29,937 bases of DNA, taken from positions 1 to 29,937 of IMG/VR virus record IMGVR_UViG_3300021962_000446. One strand, written 5' to 3'. Made by a program: the position numbers and the translations under genes. This DNA comes from a virus. Of the stretch, positions 15,400-23,475 are shown in pieces (positions within the stretch are counted from its first letter, which is position 1; the number at the start of each line of letters is the position of its first letter). Under the pieces are notes generated by a model, which saw nothing but the letters and a program-made list of their open reading frames with translations, was not told the origin of the DNA and ran no database searches.

Positions 15400-16113
15400 G
15401 TGTTTGAAGTCGTCGGTTTCCCATCCGTCAAGTCCATCTACCCAAAGACGATCGCCGAGTCATGGATGCAGTTTGCCCAGATTCTCGGCGACCACAAAGA
15501 ACATGCACAAAAGTCTGACGGCAAACTGTATTCGCCAGTCACCTACCGCGAATACACAACTCGTGGCAATCGCAACGTGTCACACATCTGGGCATTGGTC
15601 GCGGACCTTGACGGCGAAGCATTCGAGAAAGCCGATCTCGGATCGTATATACACTTCGCCTACACAACCTGGTCACATCGCGACAATGACCCACACTGGC
15701 ATGTCGTCGTCCCATTCGAGCAGGCTGTGCCGGTACAAAATTGGGAAGAAGTCTGGTATGAAACACATGAGCGTCTTCGTCTTAAAGGCGACCCAGCAAC
15801 CAAAGACCCTGCCCGTATCTTCTATCTGCCACAGCACGAGGCTGGTCAGCCATTCCGTACACATCATTCAGGTTGGCGATTCCTTGACCCGACCATCACA
15901 GATATCGCCGCACCGACACGCACATTCTCCACACCGAACATTCGCTCGACTCGTCAACCGCGTCGCGGTAATTCGATGCGCTGCGTTCTTGACCCGAAAT
16001 GGTGGGATGCACCGATTGACATGTCGCAGTATGACGGCATGACACAAGCAGAGATTCACGAAGACATGCAACGCGAGTGGGCCGAGTTGAGAAAACGGAT
16101 GGCTGCTAACTGA
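15400..16113 (+). CDS. Primase-like (AEP/replication protein N-domain-like) protein
   Basis: The 237-residue protein uses GTG 15400 with AGGAGG nine bases upstream. It resembles the N-terminal archaeo-eukaryotic primase-like domain of plasmid and phage replication proteins: VADLDGE with D69 and D71 as candidate metal ligands, TTWSHRDNDPHWHVVVPF with H93, H99 and H101, and DPATKDPARIFYLPQ with D131 and D136. A helicase or ATPase half is missing, so it would be a stand-alone domain. Its place inside the tail block, between a gp10-like gene and the tape measure, is odd for a replication function, and it has its own promoter-like and operator-like sequence. It may be an inserted moron-type gene. 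The family assignment is from memory of motif patterns. Confidence 0.58.
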   Translation: MFEVVGFPSVKSIYPKTIAESWMQFAQILGDHKEHAQKSDGKLYSPVTYREYTTRGNRNVSHIWALVADLDGEAFEKADLGSYIHFAYTTWSHRDNDPHWHVVVPFEQAVPVQNWEEVWYETHERLRLKGDPATKDPARIFYLPQHEAGQPFRTHHSGWRFLDPTITDIAAPTRTFSTPNIRSTRQPRRGNSMRCVLDPKWWDAPIDMSQYDGMTQAEIHEDMQREWAELRKRMAAN

Positions 16114-16114
16114 G

Positions 16115-16120
16115 TAGAAT
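16115..16120 (+). promoter_or_regulatory. Possible -10 element before the tape measure gene
   Basis: TAGAAT is nine bases upstream of ATG 16130, directly after the stop of the previous gene. There is no Shine-Dalgarno sequence before the ATG. The spacing matches that of TAGGAT at 12731, hinting at a short-leader or leaderless transcript. No clear -35 is seen. Confidence 0.3.
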
Positions 16121-16129
16121 TGCTTCACC

Positions 16130-18223
16130 ATGGCTGGTGAACGCACATTCTTAGTTCGAATCTTAGGCAACGTCGACGGTGCTGTCACGGCGTTCAAGAA
16201 ACTTGGTAAAGAAGGCGAACGAACAATCGACCAGTTGCAGACCGTTGGCAATGCGCTCGGTGCAGGATTCGATGTAGTCAAGAAAGCGGCGTTCATTGCG
16301 GTTGGAGCGTTCACGGCTGTTGCCGGTGCAGCAACCGCCGCAGCACTCGCCGCAGCCGAAGATGAAAAGTCTCAAAGACTTCTTGCCACACAACTTCAAG
16401 CCACGACAGGTGCATCCAACGCACAGATTCAATCAATAGAACGGTTCATCACTTCAGCGATGTTGGCGACTGGTATCGCCGACACAGATCTGAGATCAGC
16501 GTTCGCGAACCTGACCAGGGCGACAGGCGACGCAACACAATCACAGCGTCTCTTCAATCTCGCGCTCGAGATCAGTGCAGCCACAGGAAAGGACCTAGAT
16601 GCTGTAACCATATCTCTTGGCAAGGCTGCGAATGGTCAGGTTTCGGCACTCAGCAAACTTGGCATTCCGATTGATGAAAATACAAAAAAGAGCAAAGACT
16701 TTAGTTCCGCACTTGTTCAACTTGAAGCACAGTTTGGTGGAGCGTCAGCCGCGGCAGCCGACACGTTCTCAGGACGTTTGGCAATTCTGCAAGCATCACT
16801 TGGCGAAGTAGTCGAATCAATAGGCTTCGCCCTGTTGCCATTCTTCGAACGACTAGTCAAGTTCGTTCAAGACAACATTCTGCCTGCCTTGGTTGCGTTT
16901 GCAGACAACATCGGTGAACGTGGTTTGGTTCTCTCAATCGGATTTGCAATTAATGCGATGGGTGATCTTGGTACTTCATTCCTTGACACGTTTGAAGCGA
17001 TGACTCTTGCGGTATTGAACTTCTTGAAACAGTTCGCCGATCTCGGTCGCACCATCGCATTGACTATCGGATTCACTGCCGCATTGACTGGCAACGCAAT
17101 ACTTGCAGTCAAAGCAACCGCAGCATCATTGGCATTCAAAGCCGCACAACAAGGACTTAACACAGCACTCGAAGCCACACCACGACTATTTGACAGCATT
17201 CGAGCATCTATGGCTCAGGCAGCAATTATCCAGGCCAAAGCATTACCGAGCATTATCGGCACAGCCGATGCTCTTGAACGTCAAGTTACTGCCGGCAAGA
17301 AAAACATCGTTGTTGAAAAAGAACAAATTAGTGTTGGTGGTGGTGTAGCCAAGACTGTTGAGACAGCCAAACAGAAGTTTGAAAAATACACGGATGCGTT
17401 GAAGTCTTCGACATCTGCACAGAAGGCGTTCAACAATGCGCAGAAGGGTACTGCGCAGGCTGCCGACAATTTGAAAGCCGCGCAAGATGATGTTGCGGCC
17501 AAACAGAAGGCGTTGAACGATGCGATCAACGGGTTTGGTGCTGATTCTGATCAGGCTAAGAAAGCTCAGCGAGAACTGTCGGCTGCTCAACGTAATGTGG
17601 CGCAGGCTGGATTCCGTGTCGAGGAAGCGGTGTTCGCTGTCGCTGATGCTGAGAAGAAACTTGCCGAAGTTCGTGCAGATCCGACTTCGAGTGCGCAGGC
17701 GATTCGTCAGGCTGAGATTGATTTGGCGCAAGCAAAGTTGGCTGTTGCTGACGCGAGCGACTCGGAGTTTGAAGCAACGTCCAGATTGAAGGATGCGCAA
17801 CTTGTTTTGAACGAAGCGGTGTCTGGTGCGATCGTCGGTTCGGATACCTACAACAAACTTCTTGACGCGGTCAATGATGCAAAGATCAAAGAGAAGGAAG
17901 CGTCGGATCGTTTGACTGATGCTGTCGAGCGTGAGACTGAAGCCTATGAGAATCTTGCTGAGGCGATCAAGAAGGTTGCTGACGCTGCGGAGACTATGCC
18001 TGGACGTAATCTGGCTGTTCCTACTTTGCCTACGTTGCCGTCTGTGCCGGCACCTGTATCAACTTCGGTGCCGTCTGATATTCGTGGTGGGACTGGTGCG
18101 AACATTGTTATCAATACTGGTATTGGGACGAATGGTTTGGAAGCTGGTCGGCAGATTGTTGAAGTGTTGCAGTCTTATACGAACATCAACCGTGATGCGA
18201 TTGCCGCTCTAGTTCGAAGGTAG
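16130..18223 (+). CDS. Tape measure protein
   Basis: This protein sets tail length and is injected ahead of the DNA. Residues 1-40 begin GERTFLVRILGNVDGAVTAFKKLG, a common tape-measure opening. Hydrophobic segments lie near 50-82 (AAFIAVGAFTAVAGAATAAALAAA) and across 215-345. Residues about 410-635 form long Ala/Lys/Glu-rich coiled coil. The C-terminus has IVINTGIGTNGLEAGRQIVE, typical of actinobacteriophage tape measures. At 697 residues and about 1.5 angstrom per residue the tail would be near 100 nm. It lies downstream of the frameshifting chaperone, as expected. Confidence 0.93.
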   Translation: MAGERTFLVRILGNVDGAVTAFKKLGKEGERTIDQLQTVGNALGAGFDVVKKAAFIAVGAFTAVAGAATAAALAAAEDEKSQRLLATQLQATTGASNAQIQSIERFITSAMLATGIADTDLRSAFANLTRATGDATQSQRLFNLALEISAATGKDLDAVTISLGKAANGQVSALSKLGIPIDENTKKSKDFSSALVQLEAQFGGASAAAADTFSGRLAILQASLGEVVESIGFALLPFFERLVKFVQDNILPALVAFADNIGERGLVLSIGFAINAMGDLGTSFLDTFEAMTLAVLNFLKQFADLGRTIALTIGFTAALTGNAILAVKATAASLAFKAAQQGLNTALEATPRLFDSIRASMAQAAIIQAKALPSIIGTADALERQVTAGKKNIVVEKEQISVGGGVAKTVETAKQKFEKYTDALKSSTSAQKAFNNAQKGTAQAADNLKAAQDDVAAKQKALNDAINGFGADSDQAKKAQRELSAAQRNVAQAGFRVEEAVFAVADAEKKLAEVRADPTSSAQAIRQAEIDLAQAKLAVADASDSEFEATSRLKDAQLVLNEAVSGAIVGSDTYNKLLDAVNDAKIKEKEASDRLTDAVERETEAYENLAEAIKKVADAAETMPGRNLAVPTLPTLPSVPAPVSTSVPSDIRGGTGANIVINTGIGTNGLEAGRQIVEVLQSYTNINRDAIAALVRR

Positions 18224-18225
18224 TT

Positions 18226-19470
18226 ATGCCTAAGACTTTGAAGTGGGGCCAAGCGTATTCGGTTTTGTTGGATGTCGGTGCTGTCGCCGACGCATTCATT
18301 CTTGACACATCAACACTCGACGGTACAGACACGTTAAATGGTTCGACGGACTTTGTGGATGCAACCCAATATGTTCTCGGCGTCGCTATCCAGCGTGGCC
18401 GTGGTTCGCAACTTGAACAATTCAACCCTGGCACCTGTCGCATCTTGGCTGACGACCGTGCATCAGGCCGACTGTTTGACCCAGCCAACACTGCCTCGAC
18501 TTGGTATCAGGGCAGTTTTGATTTGGCTCCGAGACGTGCGGTCAAGGTTCTTGCCGGCACAGCCGAACTTTTTGTTGGTGCGATCACCGATCTGGATATC
18601 ACTTACGAGTTGCCGAACTTGTCGTTCGCGTCAATCACCGCAGCAGACGGCTTGTATGAGTTGAGCCGAACGAGCCTGACCGCATTCACGCCATCGTCAC
18701 AGTTGACTTCGGCACGAGTATCGGCGATCTTGGATCGGACCGAGGTCGCGTATTCGACTGCGTTGCGTGACATCTCAACAGGTGTGGCGACCTGTGGCAC
18801 GGTTGCCTATGCGGATAACACGAATACTTTGCAGGCGTTGCAGTCGGTCGCAATCGCTGAAGATGGCAGGCTTTTCGCAAATCGAAGAAACGAGATTGTG
18901 TTTGATCCGAGAATAGATTTTACGTTCTCTACCGCTATCGCATCATTCGGCGGTACCGCTTCAAACAACATTCCGCTTCTGTCTATCGGTGTCGCATACG
19001 GTCAAGAAACATTGTTCAACCGTGTCCAGATAGATGTTGATGGTGGAACAGCCGCACAAGTCGCAGCCGACACGGCAAGCCAAACCCAATACGGTGTGCA
19101 AACCTTGGCGTTCTCAAACGTGCCATTGAATACTTTGACAGCTGGTTCAGCCCTAGCACAAAACCTGCTCGACAAATACAAAGAACCAGTTATCCGATTC
19201 AACGAGATATCAACCAGCCTGAACGCTTGCGGTTCGGCATTGTTTGCGACCGTTCTCGCACTCGATGTCGGCGACATCATCAACGTCACCAAAACCTACA
19301 CAACAGGACTACCACTCAGCCGCACCGACTCAGTATTCATCGAATCCGTCAACCACGACATCACAACATCCGATCATCGGATAAGATTCGGTCTAGGTCA
19401 AGCACAACTCTTGACCGCATTCATACTTGATCAAGACCAACTTGACGATGTCGATGTTGGGCTAGGATAG
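18226..19470 (+). CDS. Minor tail / baseplate protein
   Basis: The 414-residue protein follows the tape measure by two bases, the usual place of the distal tail or hub protein. It contains LGVAIQRGRGSQLEQFNPGT and a long beta-rich body including TASTWYQGSFDLAPRRAVKVL, typical of siphovirus minor tail proteins, and ends with RIRFGLGQAQLLTAF. It carries two copies of a short motif, AFILDTSTLDG near residue 23 and AFILDQDQLDD near the end, related to motifs in the head-region protein at 5229. No enzyme motif is visible. It probably forms the tail tip; division into Dit-like and hub-like domains is uncertain. Confidence 0.82.
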   Translation: MPKTLKWGQAYSVLLDVGAVADAFILDTSTLDGTDTLNGSTDFVDATQYVLGVAIQRGRGSQLEQFNPGTCRILADDRASGRLFDPANTASTWYQGSFDLAPRRAVKVLAGTAELFVGAITDLDITYELPNLSFASITAADGLYELSRTSLTAFTPSSQLTSARVSAILDRTEVAYSTALRDISTGVATCGTVAYADNTNTLQALQSVAIAEDGRLFANRRNEIVFDPRIDFTFSTAIASFGGTASNNIPLLSIGVAYGQETLFNRVQIDVDGGTAAQVAADTASQTQYGVQTLAFSNVPLNTLTAGSALAQNLLDKYKEPVIRFNEISTSLNACGSALFATVLALDVGDIINVTKTYTTGLPLSRTDSVFIESVNHDITTSDHRIRFGLGQAQLLTAFILDQDQLDDVDVGLG

Positions 19471-19477
19471 GAGAATT

Positions 19478-19861
19478 ATGACAGCAAGACAGGTTTTTAC
19501 TAGCGGCCAGACATTCACTGCGGCGCAGGCTAACGCACTCGCCGAAGCAACAGTCGCCGTGAACGCACAAGGCACCGCAACCTCATACACACTCGCCTTG
19601 ACCGACGCCGGCAAACTCATCACATTCACAGGTGCAGCCGCAACCGTAACCATCCCAACTAATGCAACAGTTGCATTTGCGGTCGGTGATCAGATAAACA
19701 TTGCGCAACTTGGCACAGCACAAATCACGATGGGTACCGCATCAGGTGTCACACTTGTTTCGTCAGGATCAAAAACAAAAACGAACGGCCAATACGCGGT
19801 TGCCACTGTCGTGCAATATACGGCGAATAGTTGGCTCCTTCTCGGCAACATTTCGACCTGA
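19478..19861 (+). CDS. Fibre-like minor tail protein
   Basis: The 127-residue protein has AGGAG just upstream of its ATG. It begins with a FTSGQTFTAAQANALAEATV helix that could attach to the tail tip, followed by beta-rich sequence (ITFTGAAATVTIPTNATVAF, then GDQINIAQLGTAQITMGTA and SWLLLGNIST). The pattern resembles the shaft or tip domains of phage fibres. It lies between the baseplate and propeller genes, so it may connect the receptor-binding propeller to the tail. No catalytic features. Confidence 0.68.
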   Translation: MTARQVFTSGQTFTAAQANALAEATVAVNAQGTATSYTLALTDAGKLITFTGAAATVTIPTNATVAFAVGDQINIAQLGTAQITMGTASGVTLVSSGSKTKTNGQYAVATVVQYTANSWLLLGNIST

Positions 19862-19864
19862 GCC

Positions 19865-20791
19865 ATGCAAATACTTGCGGGCGTTGGTGCTGCTTTTATA
19901 CCGTTTGCTGGTTATTTTGCTGGCGGGTTTGATTCAGCAAACATTTCTGGAATAGATAAAATCCTTTTTAGTGATGAGTCTCGTTCAACTCTTGCTGCAA
20001 CCCTGACTACAGCAAGGCGTAACCCAGCAAGCATGGCTAATTCAAATGTAGCAGGATATGTAGGTGGCGGTTTTGATACTGGAAACATCTCTGGAATAGA
20101 TAAAATAACTTTTCCTGCTGACACAAAATCAACTTTGGCGGGAACACTTACTTCGGCTCGCCGTGAATTAGCAGGTATGGCTAATAGTGGTACAGCAGGC
20201 TATTTTGGTGGTGGCTACGATGGTTCTGGACCGTACACCGCGGGTATAGATAAAATAACTTTTGCTGCCGACACAAAATCAACAATCGCTGGAACTTTAA
20301 GTGCAGCAGTTGGAAGCCTTGCTGCAATGGCAAACTCTGGTACAGCAGGATACTTCTGCGGCGGTGAAAACAATTCTTCAGTCAAAGTTTCAACGATTGA
20401 CAAAATTACTTTTTCAAGTGACGCTAAATCCACACTTGCAGCGACCTTGAGTACAGCAACAATGGAGTTGGCTGCTATGGCTAATAGCGGGACAGCAGGA
20501 TATATCGGTGGCGGTAATGACTCAACTGGGAGAATATCAAGAATTGATAAAATCACTTTTGCTGCCGATACTAAATCAACACTGGCAGCAACCCTAAGCC
20601 AAGGAACGAATGTTTTGGCGGCTAACGCACAATCTGGAACAGCAGGATATTTTGGTGGCGGAATGGGTCCAAGCAATCTCTCAAGTATTGACAAAATTAC
20701 TTTTGCCGCTGACACGAAATCAACATTGTCGGCGACTTTGAGTTCTGCTCGCCGTGTGCATACAGGCTTTGCACATAGTGGAGTTTTGTAA
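19865..20791 (+). CDS. Six-repeat beta-propeller, probable receptor-binding protein
   Basis: The 308-residue protein consists of six tandem Kelch-like repeats of 48-50 residues. Each has a GY-x-GG start (Tyr at 17, 65, 113, 163, 213, 262), an IDKITF strand (Ile at 30, 78, 128, 178, 227, 275), a DTKSTLAATLS segment and a MANSGTAG end. Six blades would close one propeller, with the N-terminal residues helping to seal it. Such propellers at the end of a tail operon are likely host-recognition tips. The gene is more AT-rich than its neighbours and uses codons such as ATA, AGA and GGA, suggesting exchange between phages. The loop after GG varies most (for example ENNSSVKVS and MGPSNLS), as expected of a binding face. 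No ribosome site is seen. Its stop overlaps the next ATG. Confidence 0.83.
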   Translation: MQILAGVGAAFIPFAGYFAGGFDSANISGIDKILFSDESRSTLAATLTTARRNPASMANSNVAGYVGGGFDTGNISGIDKITFPADTKSTLAGTLTSARRELAGMANSGTAGYFGGGYDGSGPYTAGIDKITFAADTKSTIAGTLSAAVGSLAAMANSGTAGYFCGGENNSSVKVSTIDKITFSSDAKSTLAATLSTATMELAAMANSGTAGYIGGGNDSTGRISRIDKITFAADTKSTLAATLSQGTNVLAANAQSGTAGYFGGGMGPSNLSSIDKITFAADTKSTLSATLSSARRVHTGFAHSGVL

Positions 20792-21312
20792 TGCGTGAAG
20801 ACATCCAACTGTCGCTTGCAGAATGTCAGATGCCACGCACCCGATACCAGTTAGAACATTTCGTTATTGGCGCACACGACACACCCGAAATGCAATTCGT
20901 TCAAGTATGTCGGGAACTTGAAGCGTTGCATTACACGATTAAAGAAGTTGCCATGCAAGTACGCAAAACCGAATATGAAATTGAAGACTTGCGTGATAAA
21001 GGTGACCGCATCAGCCAAGTAGAAGCCGACATCAAAGAACTAGGTTTAGAACGCACACGGCTTGTTGCCATCGGTGCTTGCCGAGAATACGACACACTGA
21101 TTGAAATGTATGACCAGATGCCACATTTTACTCGTGAACAGATAGACGCATCACAACCCGACTATTGGCAGGCGAGGCTTGGTCGGCAAGCAAACCTGCA
21201 AGGTATGACAGGTAGCCCAAACTGGGCGCACCTAGAAGCCTTAGACCAGATAGGTGTTCTACAACCGATGATTGAAGCACAACAGGCGAAAGCCAAGGAG
21301 ATACAACAATGA
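20791..21312 (+). CDS. Coiled-coil protein downstream of the receptor-binding gene
   Basis: The 173-residue protein starts in TAATG overlap with the propeller gene. It has YQLEHFVIGAHDTPEMQFVQVCRELEAL at 19-46, then a charged coiled coil (about 46-95), and HFTREQIDASQPDYWQARL near 120-145. Proteins with this YxLEHFVIGxHDTPxxQ pattern occur next to tail fibre genes in environmental phages without assigned function. Tail assembly, or chaperoning of the propeller, would suit the coupling, but this is inference. Confidence 0.7.
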   Translation: MREDIQLSLAECQMPRTRYQLEHFVIGAHDTPEMQFVQVCRELEALHYTIKEVAMQVRKTEYEIEDLRDKGDRISQVEADIKELGLERTRLVAIGACREYDTLIEMYDQMPHFTREQIDASQPDYWQARLGRQANLQGMTGSPNWAHLEALDQIGVLQPMIEAQQAKAKEIQQ

Positions 21313-21581
21313 AATATGCAACATGGACTATCAGCCGACCCGAAGGTACGACACCTGAACCGTTGATTCGTTCTCGTGGCGGTCAAGCATTAGGCGGAAC
21401 GATGCTTGATACTGAAACCGTTCTTGGTTATGTTTGGGCCGAAGACCTGACCGGCACCGACATGTGGAACCTCACCATCAAAACTCAGGCTCAAGCGTTG
21501 ACATTGGCTCAAGCATTAAACCCAGAATGTTTTGTTGGTGATGATGGCACAATACAAGCACCTTTTCCAGACAACATCTAG
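21309..21581 (+). CDS. Hypothetical protein in the tail-tip operon
   Basis: The 90-residue protein starts by ATGA overlap with the coiled-coil gene. It has two compact halves, YATWTISRPEGTTPEPLI and an Ala/Leu helix TKTQAQALTLAQALNPECF-like region near the end, finishing in APFPDNI. No membrane segment or enzyme motif is seen. Coupling with the upstream gene suggests shared function. The next gene starts inside it in a different frame. Confidence 0.68.
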   Translation: MKYATWTISRPEGTTPEPLIRSRGGQALGGTMLDTETVLGYVWAEDLTGTDMWNLTIKTQAQALTLAQALNPECFVGDDGTIQAPFPDNI

Positions 21582-23037
21582 GTGGCTGATTCCGCTACCA
21601 GCAATCGTTCTTGCGTTCTGGCCAACCACAGTTCAAGCCGAAGTGCAGCCAGGGTTAAACACAACCTATTACACGATTGACGAGATACCACCAGTCCAGT
21701 CGACATCCGAATATCTTGTCTGTGGTTCGGAGATTGAGAACAACATCAACCGCAACTACGACTACGAACTATTCGAGGACTGCACCTACGACTTGTTCAT
21801 GGTTCACATGACCGGCTACATCACTATTCCTCAACATCAAACCATCGAGTTCATGATCGCCTCGGATGATGGTGGTGAGGTAACTATTGACGGCAATACG
21901 TTCGGTGTGTGGTGGGATCAGGGTTGCACTTGGACTATGTCAGGTCCACTAGATCTGAACGCCGAAAGTGTGCCACTTCAATTATTCATGTACGAAAACG
22001 GTGGAGCGGCCTGCCTGATGCTTGCATGGAAAATAGATGACGGCGACTGGACAATCGTGCCGGACGAAGCGTTCACAATCCAGGCTGCGGCGACCTCAAC
22101 AACATCGACAACATCCACATCAACCACACCAAGCACATCGACAACAGTCGAAGAAACCACAACCACGACCTCAACTTCTTCCACGACAACTTCAACATCT
22201 ACAACAATCCTTCCCAGCACCACGACCACAACTCAGATAGACACAACCACATCAACGACAAGTACCACGACACCGCCGACCACAACAGTTGCACCAGCTC
22301 CGTCAACAACGCAAGCACCATACACTCCTCCTCAAACCACGACGACTAGTTCGTCAACTTCTTTACCAGAGCAATCCACAACGACCACAACCGTCTTGCC
22401 TGAACCTGAAACCACAGTTGCAGAAACATCTACGACCGTTCCTGACAGCACGATTCCGGACACGACCGTTCCTGAGACAACCGTTCCAACTCTGCCCGAC
22501 GAAACAACGCCGCAAACAACACAGCCACCGCTAGAAACAAGTATCCCAGAAACAGTGCCAGAAGAAGTAGAGAGTTCATCAACCACAACGATACTTGAAA
22601 TCAAAGTCGACCAACCGATCAGCGACGCAAAGGTCAAGCAGATTCTTGAGACATTGACGGATGCGAAGCCTGAGCAGATTGTCGCGGCGATCGAGCAGGT
22701 GTTGGCATCTAATCTGACCAGCGATCAGGCTGTGTCAATCGCATCATCGCCTGAGGTGTTGGCGGCAATCACCCAAGACCAAGCCGAACAGATATTCGAA
22801 GAACTAGTCGTAGAAGAAATCACAGTCGAGCAAGCCGACGAACTCGTCGCAGTTCTGAACGAAGCACCAACAAAAGTCAAGAAAGCATTCCAAGACACAA
22901 TCAATGTGTTCGCAGGCGTCTTCGATTCGTTCCAAATGGTCGGCCAGACAATACCTGTTGGTGAGCGTAGAACACTTATTGCCGTATCCAATACACTTGT
23001 TGCGGTAGGAGCAAGCCTGCGCAGAAAGAACCAATAG
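21541..23037 (+). CDS. Secreted PA14-like protein with Thr-rich stalk
   Basis: From ATG 21541 the protein is 498 residues. Residues 1-33 form a likely signal peptide: basic start, hydrophobic WLIPLPAIVLAFW, cleavage after TVQA. Residues about 34-175 resemble a PA14-type carbohydrate-binding domain, with EFMIASDDGGEVTIDGN and LQLFMYENGGAACLMLAWKI. Residues about 178-350 are a mucin-like Thr/Ser/Pro stalk. Residues about 360-475 are helical, with repeated EQI/DQA segments. The end has a short hydrophobic segment followed by RRKNQ, resembling a weak membrane anchor; no LPxTG is seen. This is the architecture of an actinobacterial surface protein rather than a normal virion protein. It lies just before the holin genes. 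Start is uncertain: no ribosome site, and TTG 21532 and ATG 21544 are alternatives. Confidence 0.77.
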   Translation: MMAQYKHLFQTTSRWLIPLPAIVLAFWPTTVQAEVQPGLNTTYYTIDEIPPVQSTSEYLVCGSEIENNINRNYDYELFEDCTYDLFMVHMTGYITIPQHQTIEFMIASDDGGEVTIDGNTFGVWWDQGCTWTMSGPLDLNAESVPLQLFMYENGGAACLMLAWKIDDGDWTIVPDEAFTIQAAATSTTSTTSTSTTPSTSTTVEETTTTTSTSSTTTSTSTTILPSTTTTTQIDTTTSTTSTTTPPTTTVAPAPSTTQAPYTPPQTTTTSSSTSLPEQSTTTTTVLPEPETTVAETSTTVPDSTIPDTTVPETTVPTLPDETTPQTTQPPLETSIPETVPEEVESSSTTTILEIKVDQPISDAKVKQILETLTDAKPEQIVAAIEQVLASNLTSDQAVSIASSPEVLAAITQDQAEQIFEELVVEEITVEQADELVAVLNEAPTKVKKAFQDTINVFAGVFDSFQMVGQTIPVGERRTLIAVSNTLVAVGASLRRKNQ

Positions 23038-23228
23038 TGTTTGCCAAACTTAGAGACGAACTGTTCGCCCTCGGATTCACCCTTGGCGCATCCGCCATAA
23101 CCATCATGACGCTGTCTGGAAGCCTGCAAACATGGGCATTGATATTCACGTTCATGTCGCTGGCACTACACTTGGCAGGAGTATTAACCAAACAAGGAGA
23201 AGAAGATGGACAAAGAGATGAACATTAA
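23037..23228 (+). CDS. Holin candidate, small two-helix membrane protein
   Basis: The 63-residue protein starts at GTG 23037 overlapping the previous stop (TAGTG). Residues 9-28 (ALGFTLGASAITIMTLSGSL) and 30-49 (TWALIFTFMSLALHLAGVL) are membrane segments, and the tail is charged (KQGEEDGQRDEH). Size, topology and position directly before an endolysin fit a class II holin. It overlaps the next membrane protein by 23 bases. Which of the neighbouring membrane proteins is the timing holin cannot be read from sequence. Confidence 0.68.
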   Translation: MFAKLRDELFALGFTLGASAITIMTLSGSLQTWALIFTFMSLALHLAGVLTKQGEEDGQRDEH

Positions 23229-23475
23229 ACAGAACGCAACGGTCGCCAAGTTCCTGGACCTCGGACAAAGACTCGTCTCACTGTTCCTCGCCAACGCGCT
23301 ACCAGCAATCACCACAGGTGCCGTCATCGGTATCTCGGTCGGTAAGGCTGCGATCATGGCTGGTGCGATGGCTGTCATCAAAGTTGTGTCCGCGCTCGCC
23401 GAAGCATCAGTCGATGGTGAACTGTCGTCCGAAGAAATCAAAGAAGCATTCTCAGGCGCGAAGAAAAAGAAATGA
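23206..23475 (+). CDS. Holin-like membrane protein
   Basis: The 89-residue protein has AAGGAG upstream of ATG 23206. A hydrophobic stretch covers about residues 24-62 (LVSLFLANALPAITTGAVIG and IMAGAMAVIKVVSALA), followed by DGELSSEEIKEAF, a segment common in phage holin-like proteins, and a KKKK end. It overlaps the endolysin gene by four bases. It probably forms membrane lesions together with, or antagonising, the upstream candidate. Confidence 0.65.
   Translation: MDKEMNIKQNATVAKFLDLGQRLVSLFLANALPAITTGAVIGISVGKAAIMAGAMAVIKVVSALAEASVDGELSSEEIKEAFSGAKKKK

Noticed and set aside
15344-16042. 232-codon + strand ORF in another frame over the primase-like gene
   Set aside because: Its product is Ser/His/Arg-rich with no recognisable core, while the 15400 frame has a strong ribosome site and primase-like motifs.
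19900-20780. Regular repeats considered as a CRISPR array or recent gene duplication
   Set aside because: The 144-150 base repeats keep one reading frame and have conserved residues at fixed positions, as expected of propeller blades.
21978-22229. Val/Glu-rich minus strand ORF
   Set aside because: It is the reverse complement of the Thr-rich stalk codons (ACA/ACC), which leave this frame open by composition.
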